Part shown: piece by piece, positions 1 to 8,961 of the stretch
Position numbering within the stretch: position 1 is the first letter of the stretch
Layout of the letters: every line of letters starts with the position of its first letter
Source: Xanthobacteraceae bacterium
Lineage (GTDB): Bacteria > Pseudomonadota > Alphaproteobacteria > Rhizobiales > Xanthobacteraceae
Direction of reading: 5' to 3'
NCBI GenBank assembly: GCA_024508855.1
Contig: JANINJ010000008.1
Coordinates: 1 to 60,107 of the forward strand
Length of the DNA stretch: 60,107 nucleotides
The notes under the pieces: model-generated
Database searches by the model: none
What the model was told of the DNA's origin: nothing
What the model saw: only the letters and a program-made list of their open reading frames with translations
Translations under genes and position numbers: made by a program

Positions 1-43
1 TGCACACGAGGCTGCGGACGCATCGCGCGTCCGGCGTTCCGCG

Positions 44-65
44 CGCCCTCTCAAGTGAGAGGGCG
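44..65. terminator. Short perfect inverted repeat, possible terminator
   Basis: A 10-bp perfect inverted repeat (CGCCCTCTCA / TGAGAGGGCG) with only two bases between the arms. No T-run follows, so it may be the end of a gene left of the window or a copy of a small GC-rich palindromic element. Nothing else is seen in bases 1-180. Confidence 0.3.
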
Positions 66-180
66 GGACGTTCATCGCAAAGCTCGGGCGCAATCGCGCC
101 GCGAGAATGCATTCGTTTGTCGGGTCGCGCCCGGGTGCGCAAGCGCCTAAGATCAGATTCCAGCCGATGAGGAAGCCGCC

Positions 181-867
181 ATGTTCGCCGTGATTTTCGA
201 AGTGCATCCGAAGCCGGAGAAATGGGACGCCTATCTCGGCTATGCCAGGGTGCTCAAGCCCGAGATCGAACGGATCGACGGCTTCGTCGACAACCTGCGC
301 TATCGCAGCCTGACGCGCGAGGGCTGGCTGGTGTCGCTCTCAAGCTGGCGCGACGAGAAGGCGCTGGTGCGCTGGCGGACGCAGGCGCTGCATCACACCG
401 TGCAGGCGAAAGGCCGCGACGAGGTGTTCCTCGACTATCACCTGCGCGTCGGCGAGATCACCCGCGACAGCCGGTTGCCCGCCGGCCAGGTTTTGCGCGA
501 ACAGCGCTTCGACGAAACGGCGGCCGGCAACGCCACTACCGTCACGCTGATCGATGCGTTGCGGCCAGCCGAGTGGGTGAAGGCAACGCGCGCGGAAGAC
601 GTCGCGGCATGGCTGGGGCTCGACGCGAAGGCCGACGGGCTCGTGGCATGGGATGTGTTCGACGGCGTGGTGACGCCGGGCGAGATCGTCCTGCTGCTGT
701 CGTGGCGCGATGACGCCGCCGCCGAAGCGTTCGAGGCGAAGCTGGCGCTGCAGGATGGCGCGCGGCTGCGCCGCGTCCGCATCGTGCGCGACTACGGCAT
801 GTTCGATCGCCGCGAGGCGCCGCAATTCTATCCCGACGCCAAGGGCGCGGAGACCGTGCATGCATGA
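181..867 (+). CDS. Tandem ABM-domain (antibiotic biosynthesis monooxygenase-like) protein
   Basis: A 228-residue cytoplasmic protein with no signal peptide. Residues 1-95 have the look of an ABM-type dimeric alpha/beta-barrel domain, with the 'GFVDNLRYRSL' strand and the 'LVSLSSWRDEKALVRWR' segment typical of the family. The second half (about 118-212) repeats the pattern ('IVLLLSWRDDAAAEAFEAK'), so this looks like a tandem duplication in one chain. ABM proteins range from quinol monooxygenases and heme-degrading enzymes to proteins without a known reaction, and no substrate can be read from the sequence. The ATG is preceded by ATGAGGAAG, a good ribosome-binding site. It is convergent with the XRE regulator, leaving only 14 bases between the stops. 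Confidence 0.75.
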   Translation: MFAVIFEVHPKPEKWDAYLGYARVLKPEIERIDGFVDNLRYRSLTREGWLVSLSSWRDEKALVRWRTQALHHTVQAKGRDEVFLDYHLRVGEITRDSRLPAGQVLREQRFDETAAGNATTVTLIDALRPAEWVKATRAEDVAAWLGLDAKADGLVAWDVFDGVVTPGEIVLLLSWRDDAAAEAFEAKLALQDGARLRRVRIVRDYGMFDRREAPQFYPDAKGAETVHA

Positions 868-881
868 TCGGTCGCGAGATT

Positions 882-1640
882 CTATGTCGGCACGAATACC
901 GCGAACGGTTCGTCGATCGCGCGCTGCAGGTGCTGGCGATAGAGCGCGTGGTGACGCTCGCCGGGCTGGATCCGTCCGAAACTCGGCTCCGCCACCGCCG
1001 CCATCGGCACGAACGCGACGGGTGCTGCGATCGGCGTCAGCAGCGAGCCGCGGCCTGCGAGCAAGGTGGTCAGGATGCCGTACATCTCGCCGCCGATGGT
1101 CGGCCGCGAAATGGTGATGAGCCGGTACTGGCCGTTGCGGTTGGTGACCAGATAGATGTGGCCGGACTGGTTCGGCACCGCCACCTCGCCGAACTGGGTG
1201 AACGCCGCGTCGAGCCGCTCGCCCTCGCGAAACACCAGGCTCGGCGCCGCCGCATCCCACGCGATCTCGGTGCGATAGGCATAGACCGCGCCCTTCTCGC
1301 CGAACGACGGCCGCAGCGTCAGGTAACTGCCCTCGAGCCAGTGCACCGCGCGCCGCGAATAGGCCCCGAGACTGTCGGGCGCGATGTCGCCATTGGCGGG
1401 CGCGGCTGAAGGAACTGCCTCCGTGCGCAGCGAAACGCCGAGCGCCTCTTCGAGCCGCACCGTGGTGGCAAGCGTGAACGGCCGCCGTCCGCCAAGCGCC
1501 TTCTCCAGCGTCGAGACGCTGATCCGGGCCAGTTCGGCCAGATGCTGCCGCGAGATGCGCCGGCGCGCCAGTTCTTCGCGAACGGTCGAGGCGACCTGCC
1601 GGCTCTGCTCGTCGGAAAGTTGTTTGTCGGTCGCAGCCAT
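882..1640 (-). CDS. XRE-type HTH transcriptional regulator with C-terminal domain
   Basis: A 252-residue protein. Residues 16-72 form a helix-turn-helix of the Cro/XRE type ('ISRQHLAELARISVSTLEKAL'). The remaining 150 residues contain no second DNA-binding motif and look like a beta-rich sensing domain ('SGHIYLVTNRNGQYRLITISR'), possibly for a small ligand. It is divergent from the VIT/vWA sortase-substrate gene with about 190 bases between starts, so it is a candidate regulator of the sortase pair. That link is inferred only from position. Confidence 0.8.
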   Translation of the reverse strand: MAATDKQLSDEQSRQVASTVREELARRRISRQHLAELARISVSTLEKALGGRRPFTLATTVRLEEALGVSLRTEAVPSAAPANGDIAPDSLGAYSRRAVHWLEGSYLTLRPSFGEKGAVYAYRTEIAWDAAAPSLVFREGERLDAAFTQFGEVAVPNQSGHIYLVTNRNGQYRLITISRPTIGGEMYGILTTLLAGRGSLLTPIAAPVAFVPMAAVAEPSFGRIQPGERHHALYRQHLQRAIDEPFAVFVPT

Positions 1641-1829
1641 CCAGGCCCCTGTCGAATCCTCCGCGCCAGCTTAGCGCACCGACAATCCATCACAAAACCG
1701 CACAGAACCGCCAGCGCATGGCGGCGCGCGATGGAGCACGGCGGAACAATGCAGATCATCACGCTCCAGCAAAAAGCGAGACCGGCGCACAACAATGAGG
1801 CGAAGTCCCGACTATCAGGAGCACGTCAC

Positions 1830-4085
1830 ATGACCCGCAGCATTGCAATTCCACTCTCTAGCAGAACGATCCCACCCCACCCCGCGCCCGCGTTGCGTTA
1901 TCTACCGGCGATCGTGGCGGCGGTTGTGGCCTTCTTCGTCAGCCTCGCGCCATCCGGTGCGATCGAAAGTCCCGCCGTCACCGTCAAACCCAACGACATG
2001 CGCAGCGGCTCGCTACTGCTCAAGGACGGCGGCGCCGGCTTCACCGAGGCGGTGCGGCTTGGCATCGACGTCGATCTCACCGTATCCGGTCCCACGATCC
2101 GGGCCCGCGTCACGCAGGCGTTCCGCAATCCGAGCAAGGACTGGGTCGAGGCGGTCTATGTCTATCCGCTGCCGGACGGCGGTGCCGTCGACACGCTGAA
2201 AATGGTGGTCGGCAACCACATCGTGGTCGGCGACATCAAGGAACGCAAGGAAGCACGCGTCATCTACGAGCGCGCCAAACAAAACGGCCAGAAGGCCGCC
2301 CTCACTGAGCAGCAACGGCCCAACATCTTCACCAACGCGGTGGCGAATATCGGCCCCGGTGAAACCGTGCTGATTCAGGTAGAATACCAGGAGCCGGTGC
2401 ATCAGTCCGGCGACCAGTTCTCGCTCCGGGTGCCGATGGTGGTGGGCCCGCGTTACAATCCCGCTCCGATCGTGCAGAGCGTCGACCTGCGTGCCGATGG
2501 CGGTGGCTGGGGCGCAACGACCAGCGATCCGGTGCCGGATCGCGATCGGATCACCCCGCCGGTTCTCGATCCGGCTGAGCATGCGCCGATCAACCCGACC
2601 AGCATCACCGTGCATCTGCAGGCCGGCTTTCCGCTCGGCGAGGTCAAGAGTCATCATCACGCGATCACGATGGAGCAGCCGAACGACAGCACGCGCGTCA
2701 TCAAGCTGGCCGACGGCCCCGTGCCGGCGGACCGCGATTTCGAACTGACCTGGAAACCGGCAGCCAGCAAGGCCCCCACGGTCGGCCTGTTCCGCGAACA
2801 CGTCGGCAATGCGGACTATATGCTGGCCTACGTCACTCCTCCCGCGGTCGAGCAGGCCGAACAGAAGTCATTGCCACGCGAAGTGATCTTCGTGATCGAC
2901 AATTCCGGTTCGATGGGCGGCACCTCGATCACGCAAGCCAAGGCCAGCCTGCTCTACGCGCTCGGACGTCTGCAACCGACCGACCGTTTCAATGTGATCC
3001 GCTTCGATCACACCATGGACATGCTGTTCACCGATGCAGTGCCCGCCGATACCGCTCATGTCGAGCGTGCGACCTCCTTCGTCAGCGCATTGCAGGCCAG
3101 CGGCGGCACCGAGATGGTGCCGGCGATGCGCGCGGCGCTGACCGATCACGGCAAGGACGACGCCAACTATGTGCGTCAGGTCGTATTCCTCACCGACGGC
3201 GCGATCGGCAACGAGCAGCAGTTGTTCGATACGCTGACTGCGATGCGCGGACGTTCGCGCGTATTCATGGTCGGGATCGGCACCGCACCGAACACCTTCC
3301 TGATGACCCGCGCCGCCGAACTCGGCCGCGGCACGTTTACGCATATCGGTTCGGTCGAACAGGTCGAAGAACGCATGCGCGAATTGTTCGCCAAGCTGGA
3401 AAGTCCGGTTGTCACCGGCCTCTCCGCGACCTTCTCGGATGCTAAAGCCGACATGACGCCCGGAGCGATCCCCGATCTTTATCGTGGCGAGCCGCTGGTT
3501 CTCGCTGCTCGGCTCGACAAGCTTGCGGGCTCCGTCAAGATCAGCGGCCGCATCGGCGACCGGCCGTGGACCGTGACGCTGCCGCTGGCGAATGCCGCTG
3601 AAGGCAAGGGACTGTCCAAGCTGTGGGCACGCCGCAAGATCGCAGATGCGGAAATCGCGCGTACGATGCGGCAGGTGACGCCGGAGGAAGCCGACAAGCA
3701 AATCCTCGCGCTTGCGCTGGAACATCAGTTGGTCACGCGTCTCACCAGCCTGGTTGCTGTCGACAAGACTCCAAGCCGGCCCGAGGGTGAAATGCTGAAG
3801 ACGACGGAGCTGCCGCTCAATTTGCCGGCGGGCTGGGATTTCGAGAAGGTGTTCGGCGAGCGCCCCCAGCCGACGATGCCCCCTTCCGAGAGACGCGCCG
3901 ACAACGGCGACGTGCAACTGGCCACTGAACGGCGTCCGGCACCGGTAGTATCGCCGACATCCAACACGGTGATCCTGCCGAAGACGGCGACCGATGCCGA
4001 ACTCAAGATGATGATCGGCTCGATCCTGCTGCTGCTGAGCTTGATCCTGATGTGGGTTCGGCGGCGGCCGGTTTTCGGAAACTGA
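1830..4085 (+). CDS. VIT/vWA-domain surface protein with LPKTA sorting signal (class GN sortase substrate)
   Basis: A 751-residue envelope protein. The N-terminus has a hydrophobic signal segment at about 22-44. A VIT domain follows (about 70-200; 'VEAVYVYPLPDGGAVD'), then a von Willebrand A domain whose metal site is D357-N-S-G-S361. The C-terminus has a complete sorting signal: L716-P-K-T-A720, a short spacer, a hydrophobic helix (about 725-744) and a basic tail (RRRP). This matches the 'marine proteobacterial sortase target protein' family. The sortase gene follows in the same direction. The frame is open back to 1542, but the ATG at 1830 has an AGGAGC ribosome-binding site and a proper signal peptide. 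The likely fate is cleavage at LPKT|A in the periplasm and covalent attachment to an unknown acceptor; vWA domains usually bind protein partners. Confidence 0.88.
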   Translation: MTRSIAIPLSSRTIPPHPAPALRYLPAIVAAVVAFFVSLAPSGAIESPAVTVKPNDMRSGSLLLKDGGAGFTEAVRLGIDVDLTVSGPTIRARVTQAFRNPSKDWVEAVYVYPLPDGGAVDTLKMVVGNHIVVGDIKERKEARVIYERAKQNGQKAALTEQQRPNIFTNAVANIGPGETVLIQVEYQEPVHQSGDQFSLRVPMVVGPRYNPAPIVQSVDLRADGGGWGATTSDPVPDRDRITPPVLDPAEHAPINPTSITVHLQAGFPLGEVKSHHHAITMEQPNDSTRVIKLADGPVPADRDFELTWKPAASKAPTVGLFREHVGNADYMLAYVTPPAVEQAEQKSLPREVIFVIDNSGSMGGTSITQAKASLLYALGRLQPTDRFNVIRFDHTMDMLFTDAVPADTAHVERATSFVSALQASGGTEMVPAMRAALTDHGKDDANYVRQVVFLTDGAIGNEQQLFDTLTAMRGRSRVFMVGIGTAPNTFLMTRAAELGRGTFTHIGSVEQVEERMRELFAKLESPVVTGLSATFSDAKADMTPGAIPDLYRGEPLVLAARLDKLAGSVKISGRIGDRPWTVTLPLANAAEGKGLSKLWARRKIADAEIARTMRQVTPEEADKQILALALEHQLVTRLTSLVAVDKTPSRPEGEMLKTTELPLNLPAGWDFEKVFGERPQPTMPPSERRADNGDVQLATERRPAPVVSPTSNTVILPKTATDAELKMMIGSILLLLSLILMWVRRRPVFGN

Positions 4086-4102
4086 CGCCCTCGCGCTCAC
4101 TC

Positions 4103-4162
4103 CCGGAGAGGGTTCGCCCCACCCTCTCCGGCGCGCGGCCCGTCCCCCAGCGGGTCGCGCGC
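4103..4162. other. Two consecutive intercistronic hairpins
   Basis: The first hairpin pairs CCGGAGAGGGT (4103-4113) with ACCCTCTCCGG (4121-4131) around a 7-base loop. The second pairs bases 4131-4142 with 4151-4162, with one G-T wobble. They lie between the sortase substrate and the sortase, with no T-run, so they are more likely mRNA processing/stability or attenuating structures, or a GC-rich repeat, than a full terminator. They could make sortase expression lower than that of its substrate. Confidence 0.6.
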
Positions 4163-4185
4163 TTCTCTCTCCAAGGAGACGTCCA

Positions 4186-4785
4186 ATGGTTCGTATTGTC
4201 ACCGCATGTATCCTCGCCTGCATTGGGATCTCGATGATCGGCCAGGGCGTTTATATTCACGCCAAGGCGTTGCTCGCACAGGTTCTTCTCGAACGCGCAT
4301 TTTCACAAACCATCGCGACGGGACACGACACCAAGCCGTGGTCATGGGCAGATACGTGGCCAGTGGCGCGCATCGCGGTAAAGCGTCTCCATACCGATGT
4401 TATCGCGCTCGCAGGCAGCAGCGGTCAGGCGCTTGCCTTCGGCCCCGGTCATGTCGAACTGACTGCCGAGGCCGGCGAACGCGGCGTTGCAGTCTATTCC
4501 GCGCATCGTGATACGCACTTCCGATTTCTCAAAGATGTCGTGATCGGCGATATCATTACGGTGACGCGCCGCGATGGGGCGACGTTTCAATACCGCATCG
4601 ACGGTACCTCGGTGACACGCTTTGACGCATCGGGCATCGATCCGCTCACACGAAAGTACGAGCTGGTTCTATCGACATGCTGGCCGCTGGATGCGGTGAC
4701 GCCTGGGCCGCTGCGCTATCTTGTGCACGCGACGCTGATCAGTGGCCTTGCTGCAAGCGCGAATAGATCGCGGCGCCCCAGTTGA
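4186..4785 (+). CDS. Class GN sortase
   Basis: A 199-residue inner-membrane transpeptidase with a single N-terminal membrane anchor (about 3-25) and a periplasmic catalytic domain. All three sortase catalytic residues are visible: H107 in 'YSAHRDTHF', C165 in 'LVLSTCWPLDA' and R177 in 'PGPLRYLV'. Class GN sortases are the Gram-negative type found beside one dedicated VIT/vWA substrate, exactly as here. The expected reaction is cleavage of the substrate's LPKTA signal between T and A through a thioacyl intermediate. The attachment target in Gram-negative cells is not known to me. The ATG has a strong AAGGAGA site seven bases upstream. It lies about 100 bases after the substrate gene and is probably co-transcribed through the hairpins. 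Confidence 0.92.
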   Translation: MVRIVTACILACIGISMIGQGVYIHAKALLAQVLLERAFSQTIATGHDTKPWSWADTWPVARIAVKRLHTDVIALAGSSGQALAFGPGHVELTAEAGERGVAVYSAHRDTHFRFLKDVVIGDIITVTRRDGATFQYRIDGTSVTRFDASGIDPLTRKYELVLSTCWPLDAVTPGPLRYLVHATLISGLAASANRSRRPS

Positions 4786-4919
4786 TTTGGCTCACAAATT
4801 TTCCTTTCCAACGCCGGTCACCATGACCCGAATTCCATTCATCATAGGTTCATGCGCCAGATTGAAAATCGCGGCCATGGGAAGGTCTCGTACCGATTCC
4901 CCGCAACAAGGAGAACACT

Positions 4920-5147
4920 GTGAAAAAGATTACTCTCGGTTTTGCCGCCGCAGCAGCCCTCGGTCTGGCCTCGTTTTCGGTTCCCGCCATGGCTTTCCCG
5001 GCAGCACCAGGTGTTGCGGTACAGTCGTCCTCAGACATCACGACCGTCCAGTTTCATCGGCATCACAAGGTTTGCTCTGTGCGAACCGTCGTTTCGCGCG
5101 GACATCACGGCCGCCGTGTGGTCAAGAAGGTTCGCGTCTGCCGCTGA
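4920..5147 (+). CDS. Small secreted basic, His-rich protein
   Basis: A 75-residue protein starting at GTG with an AAGGAG ribosome-binding site 7 bases upstream. Residues 1-25 are a clear Sec signal peptide with a predicted cut after 'VPAMA'. The mature part is about 50 residues and rich in His, Arg and Val; it contains 'FHRHHKVC' and 'RGHHGRRVVKKVRVCR', with two cysteines that could form one disulfide. No enzymatic motif is seen. Similar tiny secreted His/Arg proteins are common in Bradyrhizobium-like genomes without a known role. Metal or anionic-polymer binding is only a guess from composition. A terminator follows directly. Confidence 0.7.
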   Translation: MKKITLGFAAAAALGLASFSVPAMAFPAAPGVAVQSSSDITTVQFHRHHKVCSVRTVVSRGHHGRRVVKKVRVCR

Positions 5148-5172
5148 GCCGATTGGCACGCACCGATCTACG

Positions 5173-5197
5173 ATAACGGCCCCTCCGGGGCCGTTAT
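5173..5197. terminator. Intrinsic terminator-like hairpin after the small secreted protein
   Basis: A perfect 11-bp stem (ATAACGGCCCC / GGGGCCGTTAT) with a 3-base loop, between the stop of the small secreted protein and the convergent GT39 stop. The base of the stem and the following GCGTTTC give a weak T-tract. It is probably bidirectional. Confidence 0.75.
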
Positions 5198-5210
5198 GCG
5201 TTTCAACATC

Positions 5211-6746
5211 CTAATGTGGGACGAGTTCCAACGGCGGCGACCGGTCCAGCGGATCACCACTTTTGGCGCCTTCCAGCAGATCGAGCCTGTATGTCTCGAT
5301 CACCAGCGGTCCTCGACGCCGCTGTAGCTCGCCGACGTCCTCGACGCGATTGAAATCGCGCTTCAGCTCCGGATGTTCGGCGCCGACATCGTCGATATAC
5401 AGCAGCTTGCCGGCCAGCAGTGCGGCGGCCGGCTCCGGCATGTTGACCCAGCGAATGCGCTCGTTGCGTTGGGTAACGCACGTCCCTTTAGGCAGATAGA
5501 AAGCGAGCCAGCCGGTGGTGCCGTAGTCCTTCGCCAGCACGCAGGTCGCCCCGGCACGCATCCGTACCGCTTCGATATTGCGCGCCAGTTCAGGCCAGCC
5601 GACGCCCACGCTGCGCACGCTCGCATCGCGACGATATCCGCTCAATATGCCGGTGTTGGCCTGCAACACGAGCCCTGCGAACATCGCGATGCCCACTAGC
5701 CCGGCCCAGCGCAGGCACCACGCAGCGGTCTTCGCGCCGCGCTCGCCCCACTTGACGACATTCGCTGCGGCCGCGGCAGCAACGACGAATGCAGGATACA
5801 CCGGAGCGAACCAGTTCGCCTCGACGCGGGTGTGCAGCGAATGCCAGATGAAATACAGCACGATCACCCAGACCGAAACGCTGATCAACACCCGCGCGCC
5901 GAGGGCGCCGTCGCGGCGCATCAGGAACGCATGGAGACCCATCACGCCCAGGACAAACACCAGCGGCGATGCGAACACGAATTGAGTGGGAATGATCTCG
6001 ATAATGTATTTGAGCGTGTAATGATCGACCCGCGCGCGGCCGAACTGTTTGAGAAACGAGACCCACTGATGATCCGCGTTCCACAGGATCACCGGCGAGA
6101 ACAGCGCAAAAGCGATAATGCCGCCGAGATAAGGCCACGGCGAAATCAGCCAGCGGCGCAGCTTGGGCACCGCGATCAGCCAAATCAGAATGGCGGGTCC
6201 AAAGAACAACGCGGTGTATTTCGACAATAACGCAACGCCAACGGCAACGCCCACCGCGAGCCACCAGGCCCCCCGCCCGGTCGCGAGCACCTGAGCGAGC
6301 GTGTACAGAACGAACGCCGACGCAACCATCAGCGGCGCATCCGGGGTCACGATCATGGTGCCGACGGCCGCTATCAGCGTGACGTTCAACAGGACCGCTG
6401 CGGTCGACGCCACGCGCTGGCCGCCGAACAGCAATGCCGCGCTCTGATAGACCGCCCAGCTCATCGGAAATGCGAGCAGAACCGAGACGAGGCGCACGCC
6501 GAATTCGGTATCGCCGGCGATCATGGTGCCAAGGCGGATCACCAGCGCCACCATCGGAGGATGATCGTAGTAACCGCCGGCGAGGTGCTTCGACCAGGTC
6601 CAGTAGTAAGCTTCGTCGAAGGTCAGCGGCGTATAGGCAGCCGACACCAGGCGGATCAGAACCAGCGAGGCGATGATGAGCCATGTATTGCGCAGAACGC
6701 GCGCTTCGCCAGTGGAACGGATTTGAATCGGACCACTGACTAGCAT
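5211..6746 (-). CDS. GT39-family (ArnT/PMT-like) membrane glycosyltransferase
   Basis: A 511-residue integral membrane protein with about ten hydrophobic helices and a soluble C-terminal part of about 130 residues. The first extracytoplasmic loop has the GT39 signature: 'TFDEAYYWTWSKHLAGGYYD' with D44-E45 and D61-H-P-P64. Family members (dolichyl-/undecaprenyl-phosphate sugar transferases, ArnT) move a sugar from a polyprenyl-phosphate carrier to a protein or lipid A on the periplasmic side. It follows the GT2-GtrA gene after 7 bases, which suggests one operon in which the first enzyme makes and flips the lipid-linked sugar donor and this enzyme uses it. The acceptor cannot be told from sequence. 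Confidence 0.88.
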   Translation of the reverse strand: MLVSGPIQIRSTGEARVLRNTWLIIASLVLIRLVSAAYTPLTFDEAYYWTWSKHLAGGYYDHPPMVALVIRLGTMIAGDTEFGVRLVSVLLAFPMSWAVYQSAALLFGGQRVASTAAVLLNVTLIAAVGTMIVTPDAPLMVASAFVLYTLAQVLATGRGAWWLAVGVAVGVALLSKYTALFFGPAILIWLIAVPKLRRWLISPWPYLGGIIAFALFSPVILWNADHQWVSFLKQFGRARVDHYTLKYIIEIIPTQFVFASPLVFVLGVMGLHAFLMRRDGALGARVLISVSVWVIVLYFIWHSLHTRVEANWFAPVYPAFVVAAAAAANVVKWGERGAKTAAWCLRWAGLVGIAMFAGLVLQANTGILSGYRRDASVRSVGVGWPELARNIEAVRMRAGATCVLAKDYGTTGWLAFYLPKGTCVTQRNERIRWVNMPEPAAALLAGKLLYIDDVGAEHPELKRDFNRVEDVGELQRRRGPLVIETYRLDLLEGAKSGDPLDRSPPLELVPH

Positions 6747-6753
6747 CGAACCG

Positions 6754-7887
6754 TCATCGTTTGCGCCAGACGAAGATGCCAGACATCGCGTAATTCCAGA
6801 CCACGCCCATCAACGCGCCCGCCGCACCGGCGAGCCACCAGTTCGGGCTCTGATCGTAGATCGAAAAAGCGACGCCGATATTGGCCAACAGCCCGACGCC
6901 GCATACCAGATAGAACAGCAGCAGACCCGGCAGGATCGCAAACCCTCGCAGGCGCTGGTCGCGGTAGGTCAGGAAATTGTTGAGCAGGAAGTTGCTCGTC
7001 ATCGCAACGACCGCACCCAACACGTGCGCTTCCGCAAACCGGATATCAAACACATTGAACGCCACGTCGAGCGTCAAGAGATGCACGAACAGACCGACCG
7101 ATCCGACCAGCGCAAACATCAGGAATCGCAGCGAGACGGCGTCGCCGGTCATCTTGGCCAGGATCAGGCCAAGAAAATCCAGCGCCACCATGGAATCGAG
7201 TTTGCTCTCGCCGGACAATCGCGAGCCGAAGGTGAATGGAATCTCGATGGTACGCAGTTGCCCCCGCGCGGTGGCGACAATATCGAGAAGGATCTTGAAG
7301 CCATGCACCGACAATTGCGGCGCGATCTGCTCGAAGCGATCGCGGCGGATCATGAAGAAGCCGCTCATCGGGTCGGCGATCTCGACGCGCAACAGCCGCT
7401 TGGCAATCATGGTGGCGAATTCGCTGAACCCGCGACGCTGCCGATTGAAACTGTCCGCGCTACCGCCTTCGACATAGCGGCTGCCGACCACCAGTTCGGC
7501 CTGCCCGCTTTGCAGCAATCCGAGCATCTTCGGCAGCTGCGTGTCGTCATGCTGCAGGTCCGCATCCATGACCGCGACATACGGCGCGCTCGAAGCCAGG
7601 ATACCCTCTATGCAGGCGCCGGAAAGTCCGCGCCGCCCAACCCGGCGCAGGCAACGCACGCGCGCATCCTGCTGCGCCAGCGCTCGCACCGCCTGCCATG
7701 TACCGTCGGGTGAGTTATCGTCGACGAAGATGACTTCCCACGAGGTTCCATCCAGAGAGGTTTTCAGCCGCTCGAATAGCGCCGTGATGTTGCCGCTTTC
7801 GTTGAAGGTGGGCACAATAACCGACAGCTGGCGCGCAACGCTCGCCTGCAGGATATCTTCCGACGTCGGTCTGATGGCTTCATTCAT
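6754..7887 (-). CDS. GT2 polyprenyl-phosphate glycosyltransferase fused to a GtrA-like membrane domain
   Basis: A 377-residue protein. The N-terminal 230 residues are a GT-A glycosyltransferase of the dolichol-phosphate mannosyltransferase type ('VIVPTFNESGNI', D56-D-N-S-P-D-G-T, and the metal-binding D108-A-D-L-Q-H). The C-terminal part (about 255-375) has four hydrophobic helices and the 'SNFLLNNFLTYRD' motif of GtrA-like proteins, which are thought to flip lipid-linked sugars. The expected reaction is a nucleotide sugar plus polyprenyl phosphate giving the lipid-linked sugar, then translocation. The frame is open up to 8013, but the first 42 extra residues are not family-like, and the ATG at 7887 fits the usual N-terminus. 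Its probable partner is the GT39 gene 7 bases downstream. Confidence 0.88.
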   Translation of the reverse strand: MNEAIRPTSEDILQASVARQLSVIVPTFNESGNITALFERLKTSLDGTSWEVIFVDDNSPDGTWQAVRALAQQDARVRCLRRVGRRGLSGACIEGILASSAPYVAVMDADLQHDDTQLPKMLGLLQSGQAELVVGSRYVEGGSADSFNRQRRGFSEFATMIAKRLLRVEIADPMSGFFMIRRDRFEQIAPQLSVHGFKILLDIVATARGQLRTIEIPFTFGSRLSGESKLDSMVALDFLGLILAKMTGDAVSLRFLMFALVGSVGLFVHLLTLDVAFNVFDIRFAEAHVLGAVVAMTSNFLLNNFLTYRDQRLRGFAILPGLLLFYLVCGVGLLANIGVAFSIYDQSPNWWLAGAAGALMGVVWNYAMSGIFVWRKR

Positions 7888-8144
7888 GGCGCCAGCATAT
7901 ATCTGCGCCGCCGCGCCCTGCCAAGGCAGGGCCGGTTCCTCCCGGAAATTTGCGGCGCGGGACTGGAGAAGGCGACATTCGGGGCTGAAAACACCAACGG
8001 CCACGAACAGCATGGCGCGCGTACATCCGGCGCGACCAATGTTATTCTGTGGCCGTCCCGGCGATGGAGCTTGGGGGGGAGCGTCAACATCGCCGTTATC
8101 AGCTAAATAGGTATGGCAACGACCATCCGCAAGAGGGCTTCGAA

Positions 8145-8948
8145 ATGGCGAAAAAAGCTGGAAAAATCCACATCGGGATCGGCGGATGGACTTTTGCGCC
8201 CTGGCGGGGGGTATTTTACCCGGAAAAGCTCACACAGGCGAAAGAGCTCGAATACGCTGCGAGCCACCTCACCTCGATCGAAATCAACGGCACCTATTAC
8301 GGCTCGCAGAAACCGGAGAGCTTCCGCAAATGGGCGCGCGAAGTGCCGGACGGCTTCGTATTCTCGGTAAAGGGGCCCCGCTTCGCGACCAACCGGCGCG
8401 TGCTCGCCGAAGCAGGCGATTCCATCAAACGGTTCTATGACTCGGGCCTGCTGGAATTGGGTGACCGGCTCGGGCCGGTACTCTGGCAATTTGCCCCCAC
8501 CAAGAAGTTCGACGAGGCGGACTTCGGTGGCTTTCTGGAACTGCTGCCGAAAAAACTGGACGGACGCGAACTGCGCCACGTGGTCGAAGTCCGGCATGAC
8601 AGTTTCTGTACGCCGGCCTTCCCGGCCCTGCTCCGCCGTTTCGGTGTGCCTGTCGTGTTCGCGGAACACTCCACTTACCCGGCGATCGCCGATGTGACCG
8701 GCGATTTCGTCTACGCGCGCCTGCAGACGGGCAGCGACGAGATCAAGACCTGTTATCCGCCGAAAGCGCTGGATGCATGGGCCAAACGCTTGGAGACCTG
8801 GGCCAGCGGCGGCGAGCCGACGGACCTGCCGCGAGTAGACAAGACCCTCGCGAAGAAAACGCCACGTGACGTATTTGCCTACGTGATCCATGAGGGCAAA
8901 GTGAATGCACCCGCGGGCGCGATGGAATTGATCAAGCGGGTCGAGTAA
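8145..8948 (+). CDS. DUF72 family protein (YecE-like)
   Basis: A 267-residue cytoplasmic protein of the DUF72/YecE family, which adopts a TIM-barrel fold and has no established reaction. Diagnostic segments are 'IGIGGWTFAPWRGVFYP' (9-26), 'SIEINGTYYGSQ' (44-55) and 'FVFSVKGPRFATN' (71-83). The frame is open from a GTG at 8049, but the ATG at 8145 is preceded by AAGAGGGC and starts the conserved domain directly. The DUF488 gene follows 13 bases after its stop. These two families often sit together, and a role in nucleic-acid or stress-related metabolism has been proposed but not proven. Confidence 0.88.
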   Translation: MAKKAGKIHIGIGGWTFAPWRGVFYPEKLTQAKELEYAASHLTSIEINGTYYGSQKPESFRKWAREVPDGFVFSVKGPRFATNRRVLAEAGDSIKRFYDSGLLELGDRLGPVLWQFAPTKKFDEADFGGFLELLPKKLDGRELRHVVEVRHDSFCTPAFPALLRRFGVPVVFAEHSTYPAIADVTGDFVYARLQTGSDEIKTCYPPKALDAWAKRLETWASGGEPTDLPRVDKTLAKKTPRDVFAYVIHEGKVNAPAGAMELIKRVE

Positions 8949-8961
8949 TTCGGATAACGAC

